Source: UBA5972 sp964567685 (GTDB taxonomy: Bacteria; Pseudomonadota; Alphaproteobacteria; Rhodobacterales; Rhodobacteraceae). Taken from it: a stretch of 64,000 bases of DNA. The notes under the pieces are model-generated. The model had not been told where the DNA came from, ran no database searches, and was given only the letters and a program-made list of their open reading frames with translations. The DNA lies in contig CAZMNO010000013.1 in assembly GCA_964567685.1 (NCBI GenBank), positions 11,260 to 75,259 on the forward strand, given 5' to 3'. Positions 24,124 to 31,766 of this stretch are shown piece after piece; position 1 is the first letter of the stretch; each line of letters opens with the position of its first letter. The translations under genes and the position numbers were made by a program.

Positions 24124-24769
24124 CTGGATGCACCCATTCCGGTGGAGGAGCGTATTCATCTGGTCGGGTAATAAGCCTGCCACTATCCGGTTGAATCAAG
24201 GCGGGTAAGATGCTGGCATCAATATCGTCCTCGTTAAGACCGATATTAGAATGTGACAAATCCCTCAAATGTTTGGATTTTCTTCTGCCTGGAGGAGTGA
24301 CAACAATCCGTGTTACCTCAGGAAACCGTCTTTTCATGAATTTTAGTGTTGCCGCCTGATCAGTGTCTGCGGTCAACAGAAATGCAACATCTATCAGCCC
24401 CTGTGCGGCATCATCAAACATGGAAAGGGCGACATTGATGTCCGTTTCCTTTTCTTTTGGTTGATCCCACATGTGCCCACAAGCATGGCATCGGATTGGC
24501 TCTTTTGCCGTATGCCCCAATAGCACATCGACATCATTGGCAAAAAGCGCGCGATTATACTCCTCATGCCGCTTGCGCTTGTTGAAATCGCCTGGAAAGA
24601 ACGCCGTGCAGAAAAATATCCGATCTATACTATGTGCGTGGCCGCGCGCAAATCTTTCGGATAAGCGTCGTAGGCATACCCATTTCAAGTAGGGCTTATC
24701 GTAGTCATCAAGCGCATGGTACAGATTGAACCCATCAACGTAGACACCACCTCGTCGCCGCTGATTCAT
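24110..24769 (-). CDS. NYN-domain (PIN-like) putative nuclease
   Basis: 219 residues. The LabA/NYN-type PIN fold is marked by VYVDGFNLYHAL (Asp12), EKETDINVALSMFDDAAQG (Asp110) and LLTADTDQAATLKFMKRRFP (Asp135/137), the acidic residues expected to bind metal for RNA cleavage. A Cys pair, RCHACGHMW at 93-101, is common in the middle of this subgroup. ATG 24769 follows AGGAAT. The gene splits dnaN from recF and is AT-richer with a different codon style than both, which suggests later insertion. Cellular role unknown. Confidence 0.82.
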   Translation of the reverse strand: MNQRRRGGVYVDGFNLYHALDDYDKPYLKWVCLRRLSERFARGHAHSIDRIFFCTAFFPGDFNKRKRHEEYNRALFANDVDVLLGHTAKEPIRCHACGHMWDQPKEKETDINVALSMFDDAAQGLIDVAFLLTADTDQAATLKFMKRRFPEVTRIVVTPPGRRKSKHLRDLSHSNIGLNEDDIDASILPALIQPDSGRLITRPDEYAPPPEWVHPDERP

Positions 24770-24797
24770 TGACAATTATTCCTATATGGCATAAATA
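24769..24797 (+). promoter_or_regulatory. Plus-strand promoter for a candidate small RNA
   Basis: A perfect TTGACA (24769-24774) is followed after 17 bp by TAAATA (24792-24797). No protein gene lies downstream on this strand: the next plus-strand feature is a strong terminator at 24833-24866. The -35 box overlaps the NYN start codon on the other strand. Confidence 0.5.
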
Positions 24798-24803
24798 AAA
24801 CCT

Positions 24804-24866
24804 GCAACGCTGGATGGTACGCCCACCAGCCCCCCCGTAAACCACGGTTTGCGGGGTTTTCTTTTT
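24804..24866 (+). ncRNA. Candidate ~63-nt small RNA between the NYN gene and dnaN
   Basis: A self-contained plus-strand unit: promoter, a short C-rich body (CTGCAACGCTGGATGG and GCCCACCAGCCCC), and a terminator hairpin with a T-rich tail. It ends at the last base before the dnaN stop codon on the opposite strand, so a read-through product would be antisense to dnaN. No homologous RNA family is recognised. Confidence 0.45.
24833..24866 (+). terminator. Strong plus-strand terminator 3' of dnaN
   Basis: CCCCGTAAACC (24833-24843) pairs with GGTTTGCGGGG (24846-24856) with one G-T pair, and TTTTCTTTTT follows. The T-tract lies on the plus strand, although the neighbouring protein genes are on the minus strand. 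In the minus direction the same hairpin directly follows dnaN but lacks a T-tract. Confidence 0.75.
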
Positions 24867-25985
24867 CTACACCCGCATCGGCATCACGACATAGACAGCG
24901 GACTCGTCATTGCCTTCGCGCATCAGGGTTGGGTCACCTGCGGAATTGAACATGAAAACAGCGTTTTCGCGATCAACCTGACTGGCGATTTCCAGAAGGT
25001 ACTTGGCATTGAATCCAATATCGAGCCGTTCATCGGAATAGGCCACAGCCAGTTCTTCTTCCGCCGCGCCGCTGTCAGGCGCATTGACCGACAGAACCAG
25101 CCGATCTTCCTCAAGCGACAGCTTGACCGCCCGCGAACGCTCGGAGGACACCGTTGAAACCCGGTCAACCGCGTGGGCAAACTCGGCGGCATCCACCTCA
25201 AGACGGCGGGTGTTGCCGGTTGGGATGACACGGGTGTAGTCGGGGAAGGTGCCGTCGATCACTTTGGAGGTCAGCATAATCTCGGGCGTGGCAAATCGGA
25301 TCTTGGTTTCAGAAACCGACACCGAGATCACCATCTCGTCGTCATCCAGGAGCTTGCGCAATTCGCCCACAGTCTTGCGCGGAACAATCACACCGGGCAT
25401 GTCGTCCGCGCCATCGGGAAGCGGCGCATCAACCCGCGCCAGCCGGTGGCCATCGGTGGCAACACAGCGCAAAACCCGGCCAGAGCCCTCTTCCGCCGCG
25501 TGCATATAGACCCCGTTAAGATAATACCGGGTTTCTTCGGTCGAAATGGCGAATTTCGATTTGTCGAACAGACGCCGCAAAACCGGCGCCGGTGCGGTGA
25601 AATTGCAGCTGTATTCCGAACTGGCCATCACGGGGAAATCTTCACGCGGCAAGGTTGCCAGCGAGAAGTTCGAGCGCCCGGCATGCACTTCAAGCCGTCC
25701 CGACGCCCCATCATCCACCAGCTCGACCATTGCGCCATCCGGCAGCTTGCGGACAATTTCATGCAGCGTATGTGCCCCGACCGTCGAGGCCCCGGCGCGT
25801 TCGACCGTGGCCAGCACCTTGTCGACAACCTCGATATCCAGATCAGTTGCACGAAAGCTGACGCCAGCGCCTTCAGCCTCGATCAGAACATTGGCAAGGA
25901 TCGGGATGGTGTTGCGGCGTTCAACGACCGATTGCGCCTGACTCATCGCTTTCAGAAGCGCACCGCGCTCGATGCTGACTTTCAT
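24867..25985 (-). CDS. dnaN: DNA polymerase III beta subunit (sliding clamp)
   Basis: A 372-residue ring-forming clamp that tethers DNA polymerase III. Three repeated clamp domains are visible. Typical segments are KVSIERGALLKAMSQAQSVV at the start, FRATDLDIEVVDKV, YYLNGVYMHAAEE, VATDGHRLARVDAPLP and the terminal YVVMPMRV. The start is ATG 25985, which gives the family N-terminus. A P-loop kinase gene separates it from dnaA. Confidence 0.97.
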   Translation of the reverse strand: MKVSIERGALLKAMSQAQSVVERRNTIPILANVLIEAEGAGVSFRATDLDIEVVDKVLATVERAGASTVGAHTLHEIVRKLPDGAMVELVDDGASGRLEVHAGRSNFSLATLPREDFPVMASSEYSCNFTAPAPVLRRLFDKSKFAISTEETRYYLNGVYMHAAEEGSGRVLRCVATDGHRLARVDAPLPDGADDMPGVIVPRKTVGELRKLLDDDEMVISVSVSETKIRFATPEIMLTSKVIDGTFPDYTRVIPTGNTRRLEVDAAEFAHAVDRVSTVSSERSRAVKLSLEEDRLVLSVNAPDSGAAEEELAVAYSDERLDIGFNAKYLLEIASQVDRENAVFMFNSAGDPTLMREGNDESAVYVVMPMRV

Positions 25986-26135
25986 GCCCTCACTCCTCAC
26001 CTTCCCGGGAGGCGCAGACTAGCCCAAAAGCACCCGGATTCAAATATTTTCTCTTTTTCAGGCGGATTGGACTCGTGGTCAAGGGCACATCGGCAAATGT
26101 GGGGTTTCAACAGCAATAAGAGCACAAAACCCGCA

Positions 26136-26648
26136 TCATGTCGGATTTGCTGCAAATGCCTTCAGCTCTCTTGGTGATCTGATATGAATTATGCGCGTGG
26201 TTTTACGTTTCGCTTCAACTGCGGCAAGTAGTTTCGGGCGCATATCGCGATGCAGCCACCACATCATTCGAAAAAGCCGTATCGTCACCGGAAACATTGG
26301 GCAACCTTCCGGGCCATCCACCCTGCCAGCGAACAGCGATCTGAATTGGCGTTTGGTTGCCCACCAGAAATGAATCCAGATTGGAAAATCCACAAGGATG
26401 ACGGTATCTGCAAGCAGCAGCCTTTGCTGAACAGACTCCCACGAGCCGTATCCATCAATCAGCCAGCGCTCCTTTGAAAGCAGCTCTTCATGCGCCTGCA
26501 GATAATCCGGCTCAGGAACGCGCTCCCAACCCGGTTTCCACATGATCTTGTCAATCGGGTAGTGTGGAAGCGCGTGCACAGAGCTGAGCAGTCGGCACAA
26601 TGTCGATTTGCCGCCACCGGCGTTACCTATGATCATTGCGCGTGTCAT
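26136..26648 (-). CDS. P-loop kinase-like protein (DNA topology modulation/FlaR-like)
   Basis: A 170-residue small NTPase related to adenylate kinase. Walker A is IIGNAGGGKSTL at 6-17. PHYPIDKIMWKPGW, RWLIDGYGSWESVQQRLLLADTVILVDFP and the lid-like Arg-rich FWWATKRQFRSL are typical of proteins called topology modulation protein or FlaR-like. The natural substrate is unknown. It lies between dnaA and dnaN on the same strand, an addition to the usual order. Confidence 0.82.
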   Translation of the reverse strand: MTRAMIIGNAGGGKSTLCRLLSSVHALPHYPIDKIMWKPGWERVPEPDYLQAHEELLSKERWLIDGYGSWESVQQRLLLADTVILVDFPIWIHFWWATKRQFRSLFAGRVDGPEGCPMFPVTIRLFRMMWWLHRDMRPKLLAAVEAKRKTTRIIHIRSPRELKAFAANPT

Positions 26649-26709
26649 CTACACTTACGAATAACAGATTTCACCAGCCATGCACCACAGGTCTGAAGAG
26701 AGCTTCTTC

Positions 26710-28086
26710 TCAGGCCTCCAGCATCCGCCGCAGCAATTCCACATCTTCGGCGATCTGATTGTCGACCGATTTCAGCTCTTCAATCTTGCGCACCGCATGG
26801 ATGACCGTCGTATGATCCCGCCCGCCAAAGCGGCGGCCGATTTCCGGCAGCGACTTGCTGGTCAGCATCTTCGACAAGAACATCGCCACCTGCCGTGGCC
26901 GAGCCACTGCACGGGCGCGTCGCGGTGACAGCATGTCCGAAAGCCTGAGATTGTAGTGATCTGCGACTTTTCGGATGATCTCGTCAATCGTCACCTTGCG
27001 ATCCGAGGCTCGCAGGATATCGGCCAGACATTCCTGAGCCACATCCAGCGTCACTTCACGCCCAACCAGCGAGGCAAAGGCAAAGAGACGGGTCAGCGCG
27101 CCCTCCAGAACCCGCACATTGGTCGAGATGCGATGGGCAAGAAACTCAAGCACCCCGTCTTTCAGCTCGATACCCGGATAAAGGCCCGCCTGCATCTCGG
27201 CCTTGGACTGTAAAATACCCAGGCGTAACTCATAGTCGGTTGGGTGCAAATCAACCACCAGCCCCCATTGAAGGCGTGATTTGATCCGCTCTTCCAGCCC
27301 GCTGATTTCACCCGGCGCACGATCACCTGAAATGACGATCTGCTTGTTCTGATCGATCAACGCATTGAATGTATGGAAAAATTCATCCTGCGTGCTTTCC
27401 TTGCCGGCGATAAATTGCACGTCATCGACCATCAGCACATCAACCGAACGGAACATTTCCTTGAACCCGATCATGTCCTTGAACCGCAGGGATTGCACAA
27501 AGCGGTACATGAACTGTTCGGCTGACAGATAAAGTACTTTGGCGTCCGGTTGCTTGCTTTGAATATCCCAGGCGATGGCGTGCATCAGATGGGTTTTGCC
27601 AAGGCCGACACCACCATAAAGAAACAAGGGGTTGAATGTGACCTGCCCGCCCTCGGCCACGCGGCGTGCTGCGGCATGGGCCAGTTCGTTCGGCTTGCCA
27701 ACAACAAAACCGTCAAATGTGAACCGTTTGTCAAGCGGCGAGCCCGGCAGATCAACCTCGGACTGGCTTGGTTTTTGCGGGGCAGTTTCCTTGACTTCCG
27801 GCTTGGCCGTGCTGTGGGTCTTTTGCTCTTTTTCAACGGCGTTCCGCGGGGCGACGGAAAAATCCAGTCGGTCAATGGCACTGCCGGTTGAGATCAACCC
27901 CTGCAGGATCCGGTCACCATAATTGCGCGACACCCAGTCGCCAAAAAAACTGGTCGGGACGGTAAATCGGGCAACTCCGTCGATCTCATCAACCAGCTCC
28001 AGAGGCTCTATCCAGTTCTTGAAAGCATCTCTGCCTATTGTGCGCATCAAATCATCGCGCACGCGCGCCCAGGTGTCCTTGGTCAT
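26710..28086 (-). CDS. dnaA: Chromosomal replication initiator DnaA
   Basis: A 458-residue AAA+ initiator that binds DnaA boxes and opens the origin. The N-terminal DnaB-interaction domain (TWARVRDDLMRTIGRDAFKNW) is followed by a variable linker, Walker A YGGVGLGKTHLMHA, Walker B VLMVDDVQFIAGK and the domain IV signature FGGRDHTTVIHAVRKIEEL. The start is ATG 28086 after GGAAAAAG; an upstream extension to 28230 is not family sequence. I see no DnaA-box cluster directly upstream. Confidence 0.98.
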   Translation of the reverse strand: MTKDTWARVRDDLMRTIGRDAFKNWIEPLELVDEIDGVARFTVPTSFFGDWVSRNYGDRILQGLISTGSAIDRLDFSVAPRNAVEKEQKTHSTAKPEVKETAPQKPSQSEVDLPGSPLDKRFTFDGFVVGKPNELAHAAARRVAEGGQVTFNPLFLYGGVGLGKTHLMHAIAWDIQSKQPDAKVLYLSAEQFMYRFVQSLRFKDMIGFKEMFRSVDVLMVDDVQFIAGKESTQDEFFHTFNALIDQNKQIVISGDRAPGEISGLEERIKSRLQWGLVVDLHPTDYELRLGILQSKAEMQAGLYPGIELKDGVLEFLAHRISTNVRVLEGALTRLFAFASLVGREVTLDVAQECLADILRASDRKVTIDEIIRKVADHYNLRLSDMLSPRRARAVARPRQVAMFLSKMLTSKSLPEIGRRFGGRDHTTVIHAVRKIEELKSVDNQIAEDVELLRRMLEA

Positions 28087-28124
28087 TCTTTTTCCGTTCT
28101 TATCGTTCTTTTGGGCCGCAATAT

Positions 28125-28571
28125 TCAGGTCTGCCGCCAGGGCAGTTCCCGTTTCTTCCAGCCATTGATGCTTCCGCGGTGATTGTCGCCATCTAGGTCT
28201 CCCTCGAACCCTTCGGCAACATTGATGCACTTTGATTTCCGCCCTATTTCTCCTACCACCTCAGCCACATATTCTGCCGCATCCAGCGAGCGAATGCCCG
28301 ACCGGCAGATAAAATATATCCGGTCGGGAAACCGGTCGCCGAAAAGCGAAAACAGCTCGCCGGTAAATTCCGGATTCACGGTCATTTCTGGAAATGCAAG
28401 CCACTCTACCCGGATAACCCGCTTGTCGATCGGGTCGAGGTCCGGAAAGCCGACATAAGACCACTCCGCTTTCGTGCGGACATCCACCAAAACTGTATTT
28501 GGCTCTTTCAGGGCTTCGTAGGCTTCGTGCGGCAGCACCTCGGCGACGTCTGAACCGTCATCCGTGTTCAT
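28125..28571 (-). CDS. Rhodanese-like domain protein
   Basis: A 148-residue single rhodanese domain. Asp-containing NTVLVDVRTKAEWSYVGFPD is at the entry strand and the active-site loop is FICRSGIRSLDAAEY, with Cys as nucleophile. Likely sulfur transfer or persulfide handling, cytoplasmic. ATG 28571 follows a run of G (GGGGGGA). It ends 38 bases before dnaA on the same strand. Confidence 0.88.
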   Translation of the reverse strand: MNTDDGSDVAEVLPHEAYEALKEPNTVLVDVRTKAEWSYVGFPDLDPIDKRVIRVEWLAFPEMTVNPEFTGELFSLFGDRFPDRIYFICRSGIRSLDAAEYVAEVVGEIGRKSKCINVAEGFEGDLDGDNHRGSINGWKKRELPWRQT

Positions 28572-28805
28572 TCTGTCCCCCCAGACGATTTGAATCACTT
28601 GATCAAGCTAGCAGTTGGTCCGCCAACATATCAACGACTCTTCAAGCTTGACTCAGACATTCGGCAAAACCGAATCTGGACCATAACGTCGCAGCGCTAA
28701 ATCTATGGTCTGGGAAGGGCAGAAGACATAGGCACCATCCGAAACTGAGAACTGGCTCGCCAATGCCGCACGGGTTTTCCGATGATCTGATTCTGACGCG
28801 GAAAC

Positions 28806-28837
28806 CAAAAAGAGCGCTGCCCGGATGGACAGCGCTC
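28806..28837 (-). terminator. rpsT terminator
   Basis: On the minus strand GAGCGCTG...CAGCGCTC forms a stem of at least 8 bp with inner C-G pairs around a short loop, followed directly by TTTTTGG. It lies 25 bases past the rpsT stop. Confidence 0.88.
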
Positions 28838-28861
28838 CTATAAAATCCAGTTGCGCGTTGC

Positions 28862-29128
28862 TTAAGCGCTCAGCGCTTTCACACGTGCAGACAGGCGCGA
28901 TATTTTGCGGCTGGCGGTATTCTTGTGCAGAATGCCTTTGGTCACGCCACGCATGATTTCCGGCTGTGCCGCTTTCAGCGCCGCGGAAGCCGCCGACTGG
29001 TCACCCCCGGCAATCGCTTCTTCGACTTTGCGAAGGAAGGTGCGGATACGTGTCCGGCGGTTCTTGTTCACGAGAGCGCGGCGATCATTCTGACGTGCGC
29101 GTTTCTTTGCTTGTGGCGAATTAGCCAT
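28862..29128 (-). CDS. rpsT: 30S ribosomal protein S20
   Basis: 88 residues, strongly basic, opening MANSPQAKKRARQNDRRALV and containing RRTRIRTFLRKVEEAI and KGILHKNTASRKISRLSARV, the S20 signature that binds 16S rRNA helices. It is single-gene with its own terminator. Neighbourhood with dnaA is common in alphaproteobacteria. Confidence 0.98.
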   Translation of the reverse strand: MANSPQAKKRARQNDRRALVNKNRRTRIRTFLRKVEEAIAGGDQSAASAALKAAQPEIMRGVTKGILHKNTASRKISRLSARVKALSA

Positions 29129-29222
29129 GATAAATCCCGGTCTTTTCAGGTTTGAAAAAGATGAAACGCGCTTCTAGACCCGAGTCTTCAGCAAGTCAAC
29201 GGGCCAAACGCGCTTTTTGGCG

Positions 29223-29999
29223 CTATTTTCCGCGGAACTGCGGTTCGCGTTTTTCCAAAAACGCATTCATACCCTCGGATTGATCCTTGGTGGCAAACAA
29301 CGCGTGGAAAAGGCGGCGTTCAAACAACACACCTTCGCGCAATGTGGTTTCGTAGGACCGGTTCACAGCCTCCTTGATTGCCACGCTTGTCAGGGTGGAT
29401 TTCTCAGCGATTTTTGCTGCCGTTGCCATCGCATCCTCAAGCAGCTTTTTGGCCGGCACAACCCGGCTGACCAGACCCGAGCGCTCGGCCTCGTCCGCGT
29501 CCATAAAACGCCCGGTCAGGTGCATTTCCATTGATTTCGATTTGCCGACAAACCGTGTGAGGCGCTGGGTTCCACCAATCCCCGCAATAACACCAAGGTT
29601 GATCTCAGGCTGTCCGAACTTTGCCGTGTCCGCTGCAATGATGAAGTCACACATCATCGCCAATTCACACCCACCGCCCAGCGCATAGCCTGCAACCGCT
29701 GCAATAATGGGCTTGCGACAACGCAACAACGCCTCGGTTTCGGGGGTGAAATAGTCTGACGTGAACATCTCCACGAAGCCCTTTTCAGACATTTCCTTGA
29801 TATCGGCACCAGCTGCGAAAGCTTTTTCCGAACCCGTCAGAACAATCGCCCGAACCTTGTCGTTTTCTTCAAACGTCGCAAGGGCGGTCGCAAGTTCGCC
29901 CAGCAACTGGCCGTTCAGGGCGTTCAGGGCATCGGGGCGATTAAGACGGATCAGTCCAACGTGATCTTCGATTTCGACAATCAGGGTTTCATAGGCCAT
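29223..29999 (-). CDS. Enoyl-CoA hydratase (crotonase)
   Basis: 258 residues. It hydrates 2-enoyl-CoA to 3-hydroxyacyl-CoA in beta-oxidation. Oxyanion and catalytic segments are typical: FAAGADIKEM, GYALGGGCELAMMCDFIIA with its Glu, and GQPEINLGVIAGIGGTQRL with the second Glu. ATG 29999 follows an AAGGGAACC leader; the upstream in-frame start at 30035 has no support. It is a better classical hydratase than the crotonase at 8991-9707. Confidence 0.93.
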   Translation of the reverse strand: MAYETLIVEIEDHVGLIRLNRPDALNALNGQLLGELATALATFEENDKVRAIVLTGSEKAFAAGADIKEMSEKGFVEMFTSDYFTPETEALLRCRKPIIAAVAGYALGGGCELAMMCDFIIAADTAKFGQPEINLGVIAGIGGTQRLTRFVGKSKSMEMHLTGRFMDADEAERSGLVSRVVPAKKLLEDAMATAAKIAEKSTLTSVAIKEAVNRSYETTLREGVLFERRLFHALFATKDQSEGMNAFLEKREPQFRGK

Positions 30000-30061
30000 C
30001 CGGGTTCCCTTCGATTGGCTTTCAGGGGCATCCAAATATCACCTTATGCGGGTCTTTCAAG

Positions 30062-30925
30062 TCAGTTCTGGCACCTGCGACAATAGAATGTAGACCGGCC
30101 TGATTGCGTGATTCGACTGATTTTACCTTTGCATTCAGGGGTTCGGCAGGGCTGATCTTCACGGCCATAGACCGCAAAGCTGTGCTGGAAATAGCCCAGC
30201 TCGCCATCTGTCTGGCGATAATCCTTGAGCGACGATCCACCGGATTCGACGGCTTCCTGCAAAACTGCGCGAATCACGCGTGCCAGACCGGCAGCACGTT
30301 TGGCAGACAGGGAATTGGCGCGCTTCAAAGGTGATATTCGGGCGCGCCATAAAGCCTCGCAAACATAAATGTTGCCCAGACCGGCAACCAGTTTCTGATC
30401 CATCAGGGCCGATTTCATCGGTGCTTTGCGTTTTTTCAGGGCCGCGGTCAGATAGGCCTCATCAAAACTGTTGCCCAGGGGCTCAGGCCCAAGGTTCTTC
30501 AGAAGATCATGCGCCTCCACCTTCGCGGTTTCACAGAGATCCATCACGCCAAACCGACGCGCATCATTGAAGACGACCCGAGCGCCGCCGTCCATGTCCA
30601 GCACCACATGGTCATGCTTCTGAGGCGCAGAGTGTAGGTGGTGGAAATCGCCGGGCGCGATCTTACCCTCCGGCAGAAGAATCAACATCCGCCCCGACAT
30701 CCCCAGATGAATGATCAGGGTATCGCCGGAAGAAAGATCCGTCAGCAGATATTTCGACCGCCGTCTGATCGCCAGAACCCGCTTGCGGGTCAACCTTTCT
30801 TTCATACGTTCGGGAAACGGCCAGCGCAGATCAGGCCGACGGATTTCAGCCTTTACGATGGTTTTGCCTTCCATCACCGGGGCCAGCCCGCGACGGACAG
30901 TCTCGACTTCGGGAAGTTCAGGCAT
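30062..30925 (-). CDS. mutM: Formamidopyrimidine-DNA glycosylase
   Basis: A 287-residue base-excision repair enzyme removing 8-oxoguanine and formamidopyrimidines. The N-terminus PELPEVETVRRGL provides the catalytic Pro and Glu; the helix-two-turn-helix contains KSALMDQKLVAGLGNIYVCE; the C-terminal zinc finger uses Cys in CRTPECKGKI and STFYCRRCQN. Divergent from ubiE, with 85 bp between the starts. Confidence 0.97.
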   Translation of the reverse strand: MPELPEVETVRRGLAPVMEGKTIVKAEIRRPDLRWPFPERMKERLTRKRVLAIRRRSKYLLTDLSSGDTLIIHLGMSGRMLILLPEGKIAPGDFHHLHSAPQKHDHVVLDMDGGARVVFNDARRFGVMDLCETAKVEAHDLLKNLGPEPLGNSFDEAYLTAALKKRKAPMKSALMDQKLVAGLGNIYVCEALWRARISPLKRANSLSAKRAAGLARVIRAVLQEAVESGGSSLKDYRQTDGELGYFQHSFAVYGREDQPCRTPECKGKISRITQSGRSTFYCRRCQN

Positions 30926-31010
30926 GTGGCAATCTCGCGTCTAAGGGCGCATTGTAACCCCGGCAAACATCCCTATAAGAAGTGGTTGTTATTAGGATTG
31001 GCAAGGCCAG

Positions 31011-31763
31011 ATGACACAGACGAATGGTAAAACAACCCATTTCGGCAACCAGACCGTAGCCGAGGACGCCAAGGCCGGGATGGTGCATGGCGTTTTCACC
31101 AATGTCGCATCGAAATACGATGTGATGAACGACGCGATGAGCCTTGGCATTCACCGCCTCTGGAAAGACGCGATGATGGATTGGCTGGCACCGCGAAACC
31201 ATCAGAAGCTCTTAGATGTTGCAGGCGGCACCGGAGATATCTCGTTTCGCTTTCTGAAACGGGCACCACAGGCACATGCCACGGTCTTTGACATGACCCA
31301 GTCGATGCTTGACGAAGGCCGCCAGCGGCCCGAGGCCATTGCGCAGGCCGACCGGCTTGACTGGGTCTGCGGCGATGCAATGGCACTGCCGTTTGAGGAT
31401 AACAGCTTTGACGTCTACACCATCAGTTTTGGCATCAGAAACGTCACCCGCATTCAGGACGCCATCATTGAGGCCTACCGGGTGCTGAAACCCGGTGGTC
31501 GGTTCATGGTGCTGGAATTCAGCCAGATACCTAATCCGGGCCTGCAATGGGCCTATGACCGCTATTCGTTCAACATCATCCCGCCCATGGGTAAGATGAT
31601 CGCCAATGATCGCGACAGCTATCAGTATCTGGTTGAAAGCATTCGCAAGTTTCCCCAGCAGGAGGTTTTTGCCGACATGATCCGCAAGGGTGGTTTCGAG
31701 CAGGTTAAATATCGCAATCTCACCCTTGGAATTGCGGCTCTCCATTCAGGTTGGAAAATCTAG
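31011..31763 (+). CDS. ubiE: Ubiquinone biosynthesis C-methyltransferase UbiE
   Basis: A 250-residue SAM-dependent methyltransferase acting on the benzoquinol ring (demethylmenaquinol in menaquinone makers). VFTNVASKYDVMNDAMSLG near the start, LLDVAGGTGDISFRF as SAM motif I, and FGIRNVTRIQDAI and YRVLKPGGRFMVLEFS are diagnostic. It is followed three bases later by ubiB, forming a quinone operon. Confidence 0.97.
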   Translation: MTQTNGKTTHFGNQTVAEDAKAGMVHGVFTNVASKYDVMNDAMSLGIHRLWKDAMMDWLAPRNHQKLLDVAGGTGDISFRFLKRAPQAHATVFDMTQSMLDEGRQRPEAIAQADRLDWVCGDAMALPFEDNSFDVYTISFGIRNVTRIQDAIIEAYRVLKPGGRFMVLEFSQIPNPGLQWAYDRYSFNIIPPMGKMIANDRDSYQYLVESIRKFPQQEVFADMIRKGGFEQVKYRNLTLGIAALHSGWKI

Positions 31764-31766
31764 GCG

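Noticed and set aside
28087..28861. Replication origin directly next to dnaA or between dnaA and rpsT
   Set aside because: I found no DnaA-box-like cluster or AT-rich unwinding region there.
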